DNA of 64,000 nucleotides, taken from NCBI GenBank assembly GCA_010015655.1, contig ML976678.1:224430-288429 (forward strand), read 5' to 3'. Both the position numbers and the translations under genes were made by a program. Positions 23,998 to 35,733 of the stretch are shown here, one piece after another. Below the pieces are notes generated by a model that was not told the origin of the DNA, made no database searches, and saw only the letters and a list, made by a program, of their open reading frames with translations. The first letter of the stretch is position 1. The number at the start of each line of letters is the position of its first letter. This stretch comes from Bimuria novae-zelandiae CBS 107.79 (lineage: Eukaryota; Ascomycota; Dothideomycetes; Pleosporales; Didymosphaeriaceae).

Positions 23998-24748
23998 TGT
24001 GTTGTTGTGGATGTGTGAAAGGTGAACTACGGTGCGGCGCGATCGATGAAGCGACGGGCTTGTTCAAAGGTGCCCGCGGCTGGCGCTTGGAGCAGGCTGC
24101 ACGATAAGGATAGGCAGCAGGAATCAGCCTCAGAGTAAGTACGAGGGAGAGTCGCAGGGGTTGAGTGCGAACAGAAGAGACTGCTGGGCAACGGGTCTAA
24201 GAAGAGGTGCGTTCGGTGCTCTGGAGCTAGCTAGAACATGTTGCCATGGAACATCATTGACGTCGCTCCGCCAAGCGGCGATAGCTTAGAGCTTTGACCA
24301 ATCACTATCTGCCCACATGACCGTTGCACTCACACCCATGCTTTCATGTCATGTCGAGGACCTCTAGCCTATGACCGCAGCTGATCTTATGCGTTCTCTT
24401 GGTCTTACTATGTTAGGGTGTGCTCGTGGTTGCCCTAACCGGTCTGTATCCAGCTGCCTGTTCTATAATGTACGGAAGTCTACGATGATGGTCAAAATTG
24501 AGATGGGTCCAGGACATACGCAAAGGTTGTATCTTCTGGACTCAGTGCAAGCCTCAAGGGGATCGATTTGACCTCTGATTGCGAGCACCAAATCATTGAC
24601 ACTCCAGCAACACTCGCGAGGTTTATTTCATGGATCAGATTTGATTCCTCTTCACGGTCCCGTCATTGGGGATTCACGTTCGTTGGCCAGTGCTTCTCGC
24701 TGTTACTTCAAACCCTTTGGATGCAAATACAAAGTTAATCTAAACGCG
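23998..24748. other. Intergenic, YPT7 promoter side
   Basis: About 750 bases; the part next to 23998 is the YPT7 leader and promoter. No coding region or repeat recognised. Confidence 0.45.
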
Positions 24749-26488
24749 CTAGACCTGGACATTAACGTATCTCTTAACCCTCTGCCACAAGCTCTCTTTC
24801 CTCCTCAACACCCTCTCATCAACATCAAAGCAATCCAGTTGGCGCTCATGCGCACAAAGCGGATACAACTCCCTCTCACATATAACGCAATACAAGCCCT
24901 CCACCATCGAAACGAAATCTGGTCCCCATGAGTATTGCATCCCACACACCTCTCTTGCACTATGCTCAGCATGGTGACTAATCGTCAACCGATCGACGCA
25001 AGAGTTTCCTTGAGCGCGAAGCTGCTCGCGTCTCCACAGTACCTTCTCCGTCGCCTTGGCCTCCTCATCTTGTTGTTCTTGTTGAAGTGAGCGTTTAACC
25101 CGACGGCTGATCTCAATGACAGGTCCAGCACCTGGATTACCGGTCGGCTCACTCGTCGTAATACTCGTAATCGTCGGCGCTGCATCATTCGAATTGCTCG
25201 CCTGCTGCTCATTAAACTCCTCCAAATTGTTCGCCGCCTCCTCCGGATCCACAGGTTTCCCCGCCTGATCCGCAGGAATCAATCCCGCGACACCGCCAAA
25301 ACTTCTTGTGCCCGGTGGCGGCCCATTCGGATTTATTCCTTCCTCGCTCCAATACGCTTCAGCTTCTTGACGGGTCTTTTCTTCCGCTGCGGCTCGAGCT
25401 GCGGCGTCTGCTTCCTCTATTGCTTTCGCAGCTGCCGCTTCTTTGTGTTTGCGAGCTTTTGGTGTGTCTGTCACGTGTGTTCTGCCGGGCTCCATTTCCT
25501 GGTTGAAAAGCTTGTATTTGGAGTAGTCGCATGTGTGCTCGAAGGAAATGGCTTTGCGAGAGGGTTTAAAGAAAAAATTTCGTAGCGAGAGTGTGTGTCC
25601 GTCTACCACAGCCTGGAAGTCCTTGTCGAAACCTTCGTTTATGCCCTTTTTTTCATCCACTTCGTCTTGTTTGAACCTTTCCAGGATCTTATCGTAGTAG
25701 GGGATGCATTCTGGTCGCTCGCCGTCGAAGATCTTGTAGAGGGACATTCGGCCTGGAGCCTAGCAGAGCGTCTGGGGAAAATCTTCGAACTGCTTTGCGG
25801 TCTGCTCAGCCAATTTTTCCTCGGGGAAACCGAATCTGGGGAGGTGGACGGAGATGGCTTGTATGAAGCGGTCGTCGTTGCTGAGCTAGACACAGCCTGG
25901 TCGGAAGTTCGTGTCGGGGTCAGTGTTGGGCGATGGGTAGTAGAAACCTCCACCGCCTTGTTCCTCACAGGTTTTCACGTCGCCGGCGTGCCAGATTCGT
26001 TTGGCGCCGGAAGCGCCTGTCACGGTTACACCTAAGAGAGTTAAGCCATCGGTCTCCCTTACTGAGGGAACAGGAAGTTACGTACAGCTAACGCATGCAG
26101 CATCGTTAGTCCTTGCCTGTATAGTAAGATACTCTGGCTTGGTTGTTTTTTCTGTTCCAGCCAGAATGATGAAGTCTTTCATTTCGTTTACGCCGTCTTC
26201 AATAAGATCCCCCGATTCCGTCCGCGAACCATTTGTCAGCTCTGATAGCCCTGAGATAGACTTTTCCACCGATGAGAACATACCACGCTTTGCAAACCTT
26301 TTGCCGCGAACATCGTAGAGGTAAAGGTTCGGCATGACGCCATTGGTACGAGCATCTTTCTGTGCACCGAGCTCTGTAGAGCCGATGCCTATCCGAGCTA
26401 CTGGCATGTCCTCAACAGGTAGTAGAGCAGCAGCCATGGTGATCCCTGAGATGGAAAAATCGACGCCCATAGCAGCTGCGAAGGCCAT
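24749..26488 (-). pseudogene. Unrecognised fungal protein, two in-frame stops
   Basis: Reading the minus strand as exons 26488-26086 and 26031-24749 (intron with GTACGT and TTAG) gives one frame of about 561 codons. It is broken only by TAG at 25886-25888 and 25760-25762. The N-terminal part contains YLYDVRGKRF, EYLTIQARTNDAACVSC and KRIWHAGDVKTC. The middle reads GFYYPSPNTD and ISVHLPRFGFPEE. The C-terminal half has an Ala/Glu-rich coiled region and a Cys/His-containing end (CVICERELYPLC). The first stop sits where Trp is plausible (TGG to TAG) and both are TpA changes, fitting mild RIP. I do not recognise the family. A sequencing error or a shorter real gene from about 25747 cannot be excluded. 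Confidence 0.55.
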
Positions 26489-27204
26489 GGCGAATGGTTG
26501 GACGAAGGGAATTTCTGTTTGAGGATACAAGGAAAAGTAAATACAAGACTGAGGGGAAGAAATGAGGATATGCGAAAAGAATGAAAATGTGAACAAACAG
26601 AAGAGAGAAACTGGCTGATTTGAAAGTGTTAGAGTTGTGATTGTTCTTTACGGGAATGCTTTTGTCGGAGGCTATTATATACATGTACCCCATAGTTGAT
26701 AAGGTCCCTGTAAATCGCTTAATGTACTTGGCGTAGCAACAAATAGTAGCCCGCGCTGTTATTGGTCTATGTTGTTTGAGAACGGAATACGACTCCTCCG
26801 TTCTTAGAAAGTACGTTAGAAAGGGCTCGAAACGTCCCAAAAACATCGCCCCATTTCGTTTCAAAAATCGTAGAAGACGTTCTTGGCCTCGTTGCTCAGA
26901 CATATATGCTAATATTGGAAATTGGAAATGCAGTGCTAACTTTACATGCGCCTTCCAAGCTACATTTGAATCTGGCGATTCGCGTGCGAAACCTAATTTA
27001 AGAAAATTTCTGCAGTCTTTTGGCTTGGTAATATTTTGTCTCAAATGCTTGTACGGCGTGGGCGACCTTGCGAGAATCGCTTCGCCACAAGATACGAAAA
27101 AGTGCGACGAGAGCTCCAATCATCATCTTTATTTCGAGATATGCTAAATGGAGGAGGATTCGGGAATGACGGAAGCTCTCCTGTTGATCATGTTCCGCTC
27201 AACG
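26489..27204. other. Intergenic, nothing recognised
   Basis: About 700 bases. A minus-strand frame crosses part of it but is rich in Phe, Ser and Tyr with no motif, and I treat it as an upstream shadow of the pseudogene at 24749-26488. Confidence 0.4.
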
Positions 27205-28226
27205 TCACGCGCCTGAGTATTCGAATGTCGAGTTCCTGAGCGCATCATAATATGGCCATTGCGATCTATGTGGTTCTCTATCCCATTTCAGTTGCAGTAG
27301 AGTCGGGTACGAGCAACCACCGTATTCTGTGTATAATATGAGCCATGTGTCGTCCGACATGCCCTTAAAGAGTGGCCAGTCATGCTTGATGCCTTGTCCG
27401 ATGTTGTCATACTCACATTGACTCGCTGGCCCCTCATTCACCTCGGTATATCCAATATCCGATATCCTCTTTAAGAAGCAAACGAAAGTGTTGCAAGATG
27501 TGAAATGATTTAAGGTTCGGGAACAGTCTTAAGAAATCCAGCAACGGATCCCCTAAGCAGACGACACAATCTGGTTTTCCGCAACCGCATTCTGTCCAGA
27601 CTTCTGAAAAGTGTACATCTTCGGTGAGGCTTGTGTCGAGCGCTACATGCTGAATGATCTGAGCGCATGGGAGCAAATTGCCTCGTTGTGTCCATGTCCG
27701 AATATAGTTCAGTTTCACGACGGAAGAGAAGACCACGCCGATCACGTCTTGCTTCGCGTTAGATCGAAAATCACCCGTCAATATGTGCGGTCGTTGAGAA
27801 GTTCTCCGCCAGTGTTTCGGGTTGGCTTTCATCTCGAATACATCTGGTAGAACGAAGGCCGTGTCATCTCTAGCTTCACGACAGGTTGAGCCAATCTCGC
27901 GACTTGCAGCGGTGGCAGCGATGAGGTCGCGTAGCTCGTCCCTACCAACAAGTGGTCTTGCAGGGGCAAATTTGACATCTGTGGGCCGCCAGTACATGTC
28001 GGTATCATTGTTATCATGCGTAAGATCGATGTCTAGTTCCAGAGCATACACTCGCGGAGTCTCTTGGGATAGACACTCGATCTATATTTGCCGCCGAAGC
28101 CCAGGAAAAGCACCACGATCAATGCCGTGCTACCTACTCGCTGGGGATAGGAAATAGCTTACTCATATAGGAGTCTTGGAAATAGATGAAAGTCCTGAGC
28201 GGACGTGGCTGGCCTTCCATTTTCCG
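27205..28226 (-). pseudogene. Unrecognised protein, frame broken
   Basis: A minus-strand coding-like region. From 28051 to 27434 it encodes about 205 residues with an F-box/LRR-like flavour (LDFLRLFPNLKSFHILQHFR) and a Cys cluster (ECGCGKPDCVVC). The continuation (HDWPLFKGMSDDTWLILYTEYGG, 27441-27205) is in another frame that overlaps it by a few bases. Upstream, an ATG at 28226 starts MEGQPRPLRTFIYFQDSYM and is followed by a GTAAGC-like donor, but the phase does not match the downstream frame. Either an indel has broken the gene or the intron structure is unusual. I do not recognise the family. The region lies within 3 kb of the transposon block. Confidence 0.4.
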
Positions 28227-28515
28227 CTTCCTCGGGGCGGCACTGGTTCTTCGCCGGTGTAGGGCGTAGTGAGGGGACAAAAGAGAGAGCACAGCCCATG
28301 ATGGATGGTCAGAAATATGTGACGAAATTGATGTGCAAGTATGGCAAGAGAAGAGTTCGACGAAGGCGGCTCTGCGCTAGAGAGAGAGAGACATAGAAAG
28401 GTCCTCTTGTTTCAAAGACTGAGGCGCGGACTAAATGTGACGGTGGCACATACCGGCGGGGATAGTAGCGAAGTGTCATAGTTAGTGCTGTGGATATACT
28501 ATTGATGTCCCTATA

Positions 28516-29511
28516 ATGCCTCCTCCTGCAAAGTACGCCGGTCCGGTACCTAACGGAATGGGTCAAGAACCCGAGCTATCAGAGTGGGTAAGAATGAAGC
28601 TCTACCAAGAACATGCACAATACGCGAGATGCACAACTGGCTGTGACAGATGCAAATGCAGCACAATCTTCACTTTCCTCTCACAGTTCGTCACTCTAGC
28701 AACTGACATCTTTGACATCCATAGAACAAATTTCTCGACCGGGAAATCGAGTATGTTAGAAACCCACCCGGGACAGGCGGATACCTAATGTACTCTGGCG
28801 AAAGTACGTATATTAAAACCTTCCTACCAGTTCCGAATTTCTACTCTCGCTTTTGCGTCCCTAATATCCCCAAAACCATCATCACTCACCACCATTTGTG
28901 CCAGCTGGCCAGTAAGCCAGACAAATAGTCAAGAACTCATGGCTAACGTACCTGCTCTGCCCATATAGGTATCTCCAACATGTATTCCCTGAACCACCTT
29001 CAAAGACATTGCGGCCGAAGACCCTAAAATCAGCTATCTGCACGACTGGGCAGACACATACCAGGACACGCCCGCGATCGCGATGTGGGAGCGCTACCAA
29101 CAAACGAACCTAGACAAGAAACACGTTGCCAGCTACGCATTATCCTTTGCTCAAGCTCGTCGTGCCGCACAATCTAAGCCCGAATTGCATATGTTCTTCA
29201 GCACCGTCAAGGAGCCCTTAATGAAAGACAAGAGTTACTGGGGTGCCGTTGAGGCTGGTATTATCACAGGTCCCGACAGCAACGTCAATAAGATTTAGAG
29301 ATGTAATGCTGAGGAAGTTAAGGAAGGACAGCCGTTGCCACCGCCGATCTTGGCGTGGGATAGAAACTTGCATGAGCCGTTTGGGAAGAAAATTGACGAG
29401 TTGGATTGGAGGATCTATCCAAAGGGGAAGGATCAGCCAAATGGAGAGTTGCCGACGACTGTGCCAAAGTCTCCTCCACTTCAGATTGGACGCCTTCTAT
29501 TTGTACAATAG
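28516..29511 (+). pseudogene. Unrecognised multi-exon gene with internal stop
   Basis: Coding-like blocks on the plus strand: MPPPAKYAGPVPNGMGQEPE from 28516, a second block reading NKFLDREIEYVRNPPGTGGY at about 28726-28800, and a third from about 29000 to 29511. The third contains YLHDWADTYQDTPAIAMWER. The donor GTACGT follows the second block. The last block is interrupted by one TAG at 29296-29298, after which the same frame runs 70 codons (QPLPPPILAWDRNLHEPFG) to a TAG at 29509. A CAG to TAG change (CpA to TpA) would explain the stop. Acceptor sites are not clean. Probably a recently disabled gene beside the AT-rich block; family unknown to me. Confidence 0.45.
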
Positions 29512-30406
29512 CTAGTCTTGTAATGGTCTAAGCAGGATCATCAAGGTTTGCAACCGTGATATTGCGAGTGGCAGGCGCTTTCAGGGGGTAGGTAGGTTTA
29601 GACTGCGGGCTGGTGCGTGGAAGAGAGAAAGTTGCATTTGGAGCGGTGGCTTGGTTTTTTGCGGCCGCGAAAAGGTGTTGAAGTTGTTGCTTGTACGTGG
29701 CTGTTGGGCGAGTACATCTGCATTAGCGTGGGTGTTTTCTTTTGATCTTTCATGCGGATTCATCTGTCTTTACCATTGTCGAGATCGTTGCTCTTTTCGT
29801 TGCCCGACCACACCATTCCATATACTTGAATTATCCCATCGTCCTTTAATCTCATTAGCATTCGAAATTATAACTATGTCCTAATAACCTTGTTTTCTCC
29901 CCACCTTGCTGTAGCTCTCTTTTTCATCCGATTAGGTTACGTATACGTTAATTCGGTATGCGGATGAGAATGTGGAAACTACGGGCGTGAGATACCGAAG
30001 AGTTGTGTTGGCCTCCACGCGAGAGGAGTATGAGAGATACGTTGGGCTGTCGAGGCCGGTTAGGTTGAGGCTGGGGACGTATGGGGTTGTTTGTTAGGTA
30101 TGGGATTTAGGATATGGGATGCTTGGGCGTTAAGGGATCGGATGGGATCGGATTGTGGCACTGTGAGAGCATTCAAGGAGTAAGGATGAGCGCAATCGTG
30201 GGATTGTAGTATAGTGTTGGTTGAGGTTTGCTCTTTGGAGCACGGCGAACTTAGGTTGACTGTCTTAGCTGCGAAATGTATCGCTTTGTCAGTGCCGCAA
30301 CTCAATTAAGCACATTAAAATGAACCTGCATAGTGCTCGCACTCCAAGCGTCACCATCATCCATCTTGCCGCCCTGCCTACTTCATTTTGCATAATTCTT
30401 GCCCAA
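29512..30406. other. Intergenic, nothing recognised
   Basis: About 900 bases of T-rich plus-strand sequence before the hydrolase fragment. No gene, terminal repeat or tRNA seen. Confidence 0.4.
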
Positions 30407-30605
30407 TCACTCCTTGAAAAGTCCCGCAACCTCTTCCGGCCTCTCATATGGTGTCCAATGCGCCGCATCTAACAGGGGCTTCTGTTCCAACTTCGGCAAC
30501 CACCCATGCTGAATCGCCGGATACATGGTTTCGGCATGGCACACGCCATCGTCTTTCGCTCCAATATACAATACCGGAACATCGACCTTGTCTCCAGACT
30601 TGTCA
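30407..30605 (-). pseudogene. C-terminal fragment of an epoxide-hydrolase-like alpha/beta hydrolase
   Basis: About 65 residues on the minus strand resemble the end of the alpha/beta-hydrolase fold: DVPVLYIGAKDDGVC (strand and acid region), then DAAHWTPYERPEEVAGLFKE, where AAHW carries the family's catalytic His. The frame ends at 30407. Upstream of about 30605 the sequence turns abruptly AT-rich and leads into a pogo element, and no N-terminal part with a nucleophile elbow is present in the window. The gene appears to have been cut off by transposon insertion or a linked deletion. Confidence 0.65.
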
Positions 30606-30703
30606 ACAAACAAACATACTTGATAGTTTGATTTGACTTGTTTGCTTATTCGTAAATTAAATAAACAAGGCAAACGTATTTAGATTTATTAATTAAACAA
30701 GTA
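30606..30703. other. AT-rich junction before first pogo element
   Basis: About 100 bases with repeated ACTTGTTT/AAACAAG words. Related words recur on the far side of the pogo insertion (about 32845-32865), so both sides probably belong to one older repeat that the pogo element entered at TA. Confidence 0.4.
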
Positions 30704-32816
30704 ACGTGTCCGTGCGCGTGATGCGCATGTTTGCGTAATGCGCACCCCAACAGAAATCCTCCCTATTTTCAACACCACATAACTCCACCAATATGGCTCC
30801 GATTGACGATGCGCTTGCTGAGATAGAATCGCTGCAACCTAATAAAGGATTCTCCTATAAGAAAATTGCTAGCAAGTACGGTGTATGGCGTTCTACTTTA
30901 ACACGAAGATACAAGGCCGAAACATAATCGCGCGTAGATAAGGCAATTAACTAATAAAAACATACTTTATAATAAGAGGCGGAGCTTATTAACTATATAA
31001 AAAGGCTTACAGCGCGCTACTTAGCACTTATAAAAGAAATAATATAAAATTTTATGTTAATAATAGCTAAGGAGCTAGTAAGCAAGAGCTAGGTTATGCG
31101 CTTTATTAACTAATATAGTATTTATCTAATCTCTTAATAGGTAACTAGTATAGATAGCAATCACTACTAAGCTAATTTAAAGAATAAATATAGCCTATAT
31201 TTTAATATCCTAGGTGCTAAAATTAAGGAATATAATATTAAGTCTTATTATATATATAATATAGATAAAAAGGGCTTCCTTATTAGTGTTATTAGCTAAT
31301 TAAAACGAGTGTTTAGTAGACGTATATAGGAGAATAAGGAGGTTATAGTATTTCTCTAAAATAGCTTTTGTAAATAGATTACCCTTCTAGTATATATATA
31401 CGCTAATAAATTAGCGTTACTACTAAGCCTTATCTATTAGGCTACTAATAATAGTATACAATTAAGTTAGGTTAAGGATATTAAGGCAGGAAATTATAAT
31501 ATATATATCTCCTCTTTATCTTTAGGCTAAATAAACAACGATATTAGTCTTGCCTAGCTCAAGCAGGTGTTTAATCGCTATACGAAAGTAAAAGCTTAAT
31601 AATTATACTAGTTACTTATTCTTAATAGCTATAGATCTTATATTACTATAAATTTTATTAACTACTATAATAGGAATAGGATTCTTTTAATTATACTTTT
31701 CCCTTATTTAACGCATACGCTCTAGCTACTTAATATAATACTTTTTAAGCCTCTTTTATTAGCCTACTTAGCTAAGCTTATAACCTACCTTTAAAAAAGC
31801 TAAAGCTTAATTTTAATTAAGAAAGGCAACTTCTTCTCTCTCTTTTAAAAGGCTTAAATAAGCTCCTTTAAGAAGGAGATAATACTTAAGTCTTTTAAAG
31901 CTACTAGTATATTACCTTTTAACCTAGAGGTTATACTTAAAAGATTTACCTAAACTACCTAAGATAAGCAGGAATTATAAAATAACTCTATTTTAGTACT
32001 TAGTAGATTTAACTAGCGTAAACTAGATTACCTTATATAAGCTATAATAAAGAATTAGGATAGTAAGGACGCGTAGAAACTTAGCTACTTACTTTACTAT
32101 ATCTTAGTTTAAAATAAGCTACTTTACTATAAGATTAACAGGCTTAAAAAGGCTCTATTAGTTAAGAAAAAATATAAGAAGAAGAGTAAGCCTCTTAATT
32201 TTAATAATATTAAGAGTACTATAAGGGTGCAGTTTTATAGTTACTAAGGAAGTTTAGGGAGGCTTATATACGTTAGTCTATAAAGGAGCAAGAGGATAAG
32301 CAGTAGTAGCTTTAAAAAGTAAAAATAGTAAAGCTAAAGAAGGTAGCTAAGTTATATAAGGAAAAGATCTAGCAGGAAAAGCGTGCTGCGCAAGAGGCAG
32401 CTAAGAAGGCAAAGGAGAAGGAGAAGGCTAAAAAGACAGCTTAGCGCGCTGCCCAGAAGTCTGCCCGCGACGCAGAAAAGGCTCTACAATTATCCTAAAA
32501 GGGTAAGAGAAAGGCCTCTCAGCCACCCCCACAGAGCAGAAAGCGTCAGAAACGTGTTGTTAATGCTACAGATGTTGGGGAGGCCTTGGAGGGCGCATCT
32601 GCTGCCCTAACTAAATCTACACGTAGCCGCCGCAATATGAAGCTTCTAGATAGATTTAAATAGTGTAAATAAATTATAGCTATTAACTTATTACCCTATA
32701 AGAAAATCTTATAATAATATTAATTGTGGGTGGTTCTATAGCCTTATTTATTATAGGGCTACTATAGTGTTAGGGTGCGCATTACGCGAACATGCGCATT
32801 ACGCGCACGAACACGT
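30704..32816 (+). mobile_element. Fot1/pogo-type element 1, RIP-saturated
   Basis: 2113 bp bounded by TA on both sides. Terminal inverted repeats of about 48 bp start ACGTGTCCGTGCGCGTGATG on the left and are matched with a few transitions on the right (ending GCACGAACACGT). The transposase starts at about 30793 (MAPIDDALAEIESLQPNKGF), followed by the psq-type helix-turn-helix SYKKIASKYGVWRSTLTRRY. The DDE-domain landmarks can still be followed in a frame full of TAA/TAG: YNIDKKGFL, ILNSYRS, and the Lys-rich tail. The early region is saturated with TpA, while 32380-32640 is strikingly less mutated. Not functional. Confidence 0.9.
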
Positions 32817-32818
32817 TA

Positions 32819-32877
32819 TTATTATCGCTAGATACTTAAGAAGTTTAACTTGTTTAGTTTATAGGAGTACTGTATAA
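32819..32877. other. Junction between pogo 1 and piggyBac-like element
   Basis: Short AT-rich stretch, probably the right part of the older repeat into which pogo 1 inserted. Confidence 0.35.
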
Positions 32878-35555
32878 TATCCCCCGCATGGCCAACATCG
32901 CCCTGGCACGGGCCACATCTTATTAGCTAATTAGATGCAAATACATCAAAACACTAAATATTTATCGTCATGTAGGCAATTTTTGTTTGCTAGCTAAAAC
33001 ACGCCTTTTTCAAAAGCTTTTATATATGCAACTATGCCTAATCGTATAGCGCTATTAAGCAACAATGCCAACTTCGTAAAATATACAAAGTATAGCCTAA
33101 AGGCAGGAGATTTGCCTAATTTACCTACTTAGCCGCCACCCTTATAGCAACTACTTAAAATTAATAATCTATATACTTTTAGACGCGCTCTCTTACCTAA
33201 CTATATAGATTTTAACTCTCCTATTACTTTATTTAACTTGTTTTTTAATGTAGGCGTCGTTAATTAGATTACATACTATACAAATTAGCATGCTAAAAAG
33301 CTTTAGACTAACGCGCCCTTAACGCCTAACCACTATTAATAGAAACCTACCTCTCCAAGCGAGCTGTATACGTACTTCGCTATTATTATTTATATAGGCG
33401 TCCACCAAGAGCCCTCGCTCGTTAAATACTAGTAAAAGCTTCATAGGACAGCGCCTCGGCATAAGATTAATCGCTACATATTAAAGGAGAGATAGCAGCA
33501 GCTTAATCGCTACTTATATTATATAGAGGTTAACTAGAGCTTTAAGTCTCCCTTTAGCTAAGTGTAGGATCTCTTAGAGACGCTCCGCGAGCATAGCTTT
33601 AAGTACTAGGCGCTTAGCGTACACCTCTACGTTAATAAGGTAATTACGAGATTTACAGGCCGCGTAAGCAAGGTTATAATAATAAAAATAAAGCCTACGC
33701 CTAAAGGCTTTAAGATCTAGTGCTTAGCTAATAATAAAGTAATTCTAAACTAGTTATTTTATGCTAGAGGGCGAAAGCCTGTTAACTTACTTAACTTACC
33801 TACTAACGCGCTAGCTTTTACTCCTATAAAGTTAGTTCCTATTACTCTTATACTCGCCGTAAACGCTGCCGGCCAGCGCCTCTTTCCGCCAAATCTCTAT
33901 ATTGTGTAGGACGATAATCTCTTTAACACCATCCCTATACTTAAATACCTTAGATCTAAAGGCGTAGGCTACGCTAGGACAGTCCGCACGATAAAGACAA
34001 TAATAAAAGAAATTTTTAAGGCAATAGTAGAGGCAGAATTATAAGTAAAGGCGCTAGCTATTAGCACTCGCACGCAGGTAAAGCTCTTAAAGGAGCGCTT
34101 TAATAGTAACCTAATAAAACTTAAAACACACTATACGCGCAAGCTAGAGTAGGGAGATACTTACTAGGCGCTCTTGCAGAGTTGGTAGGTGCTTTAGGCA
34201 GCTTAGAGAGACAACTAGGTTATTCTTTTTGCCAGTACTATTGCTAAGCGTAAGTACTTTACCCTCAACACCATGCTAATGCTCCGCTAACGATAGTCGC
34301 CATAAGTAACTTAGGTTATTATAAAGCTCCGCCGACGCTCTAAGATAGCTCTAAATAATAAGAAACTTTTTAAGAAAGCCTTTAGCAGCGAGCCTCTTAA
34401 GTTACTAAGTATCCTTTAGATAATAGATAACTATAATTATTATAAGAGGGAGGTTAATTGCTTTAACTAAATAAAAAGCTACTACTCTATTTAGCAGGTC
34501 CGCTAGCGTACCTAGCGCCCGCTCTAGTACTTTTTGCTAGATCTAACGCTTAATAATTACTACAGGCTCTCCTTATACTCCTCTCTTTTCCCCTACGAGG
34601 TTTTTACTCAAGGTACAAGGCAGCTTGCTAACTCGTACGAGGTCCTACTTCGTACGAGGTAGGGGGAGGAAGACAGTACGGGAGCAGAGCTACAAGGGCG
34701 AGGGAGAGAGGGGCAGGACAACAACACCCTCACAGATGAGGGCCGGCTACTATAGGTATCTAGGTGCCTGTAGTAGCAGGTAGACCTATTAAAGGGAGGA
34801 TGGGCTATGCACAACAAGGCTACTGTGATGGTAGCCAGCCGACAGGCACGAAACGCTTTCTGTAAATACAGCTTAGCACGTCCCCATGCCCCATGGGAGG
34901 CTAGAACATTATGTTCCTGGACGTTAATCAATACTACTACTACTACTACTACTTATACTCCTCTCGCGACTCCGCCAAACGCTCCGGCCACAAGAAGTTC
35001 CTATACAAGCTTATTAAATAGCTCTTTAAGCGAGGTGGCCACCCTACTCAAGACTTAAACAAGCGTAAGCGACCTAACGACGTACTCGCTAGCGAAGAGG
35101 GCAACTTTAGTAGCTTACACACATCTATAAAGCTATTTACGGAGGGCAAAAGCTGTGTTAATTACGCGGTAGCTAGACGTATAACTAATAAGAAGCTCTA
35201 ATCCCGGACACCTCTAGCATAAGTTATAGGCAATACAAGGTTACCTTATAGCTCTTAACGCCTACTATATACTTATTATAGCTATACGCTTTGCTAGCTA
35301 CCTTTATATAGGCTAGAAGTTAATGCTAAGTGCTAGGCAGAGCACCTCCGCCGGCATTAAATAATTAGGTTAACGGACATAAAAGTAAGCTTAACTATCA
35401 TGTAAACCTATCTTAAAGCCCTTAGAGATGCAAAATCTATGCGAAGTTACCCTACAGAGGCATAATTCTTGGTGTTCTGCCGGGTCGGAGCAATTCATCC
35501 AATTGGCCCTCAAATGGTGGCCCGTGCCAGGGCGATGTTGGCCATGCGGGGGATA
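32878..35555 (+). mobile_element. piggyBac-like element, RIP-degraded, with nested LINE piece
   Basis: About 2.7 kb bounded by near-perfect inverted repeats of about 40 bp (TATCCCCCGCATGGCCAACA on the left; its complement ends at 35555). The internal plus-strand frame from about 33030 shows a piggyBac-type (DDE_Tnp_1_7) transposase through many stops: PSELYTYFAIIIYIGVHQEP, HKINRYILKER, SFKSPF, VITRFTGRVSKV and DDNLFNTIPILKYLRSKGVG. The expected acidic VDE motif reads VNK, which G-to-A changes could explain. A typical TTAA target duplication is not visible at either edge. A separate 366-bp LINE-derived insert lies inside (34586-34951). Confidence 0.78.
34572..34965 (+). mobile_element. 5'-truncated LINE insertion with 14-bp target duplication
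   Basis: The body 34586-34951 is flanked by the direct repeat CTTATACTCCTCTC (34572-34585 and 34952-34965). It ends on its right in a (TAC)n tail. The sequence just before the tail (CCATGCCCCATGGGAGGCTA, then TTCCTGGACGTTAATCAATA) recurs, inverted, at 53031-53086 next to an identical tail, so both are 3' ends of one LINE family. The insert is GC-rich and CpA-rich, unlike the surrounding RIP-saturated piggyBac-like sequence. It encodes no recognisable domain. Confidence 0.87.
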
Positions 35556-35733
35556 CACGTTATAGGGGGTGCTATTATAGGTTAGATAAGGATATTACGT
35601 GTGACAGCATTACGTATGCTAAGTGTTTTAGCGTAGTGCCCCTCCCTCTACTCTAAGGGTACCTGTTAGCGCGTACTTAGTGCGTATCTGCGCGTCCATA
35701 TTCTATTTTTTAGCTTACTTTTTTGCGTGTCTA
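35556..35733. other. Junction between piggyBac-like element and pogo 2
   Basis: About 180 bases, no gene; partly TpA-rich. The stretch just before 35732 ends in TTTTGCGTGTC and the TA target of pogo 2. Confidence 0.35.

Noticed and set aside
28100..28226. Clean exon 1 for the gene at 27205-28226
   Set aside because: The GTAAGC donor and ATAG acceptor give incompatible phase, so the gene is reported as broken or unresolved.
34608..34931. 107-residue minus-strand open frame as a gene
   Set aside because: It lies entirely in the LINE 3' fragment; Ser/Pro-rich with no domain.
32878..35555. TTAA target duplication for the piggyBac-like element
   Set aside because: Flanks read ...TATAA and CACGTTATAG; no matching TTAA at either side, so not claimed.
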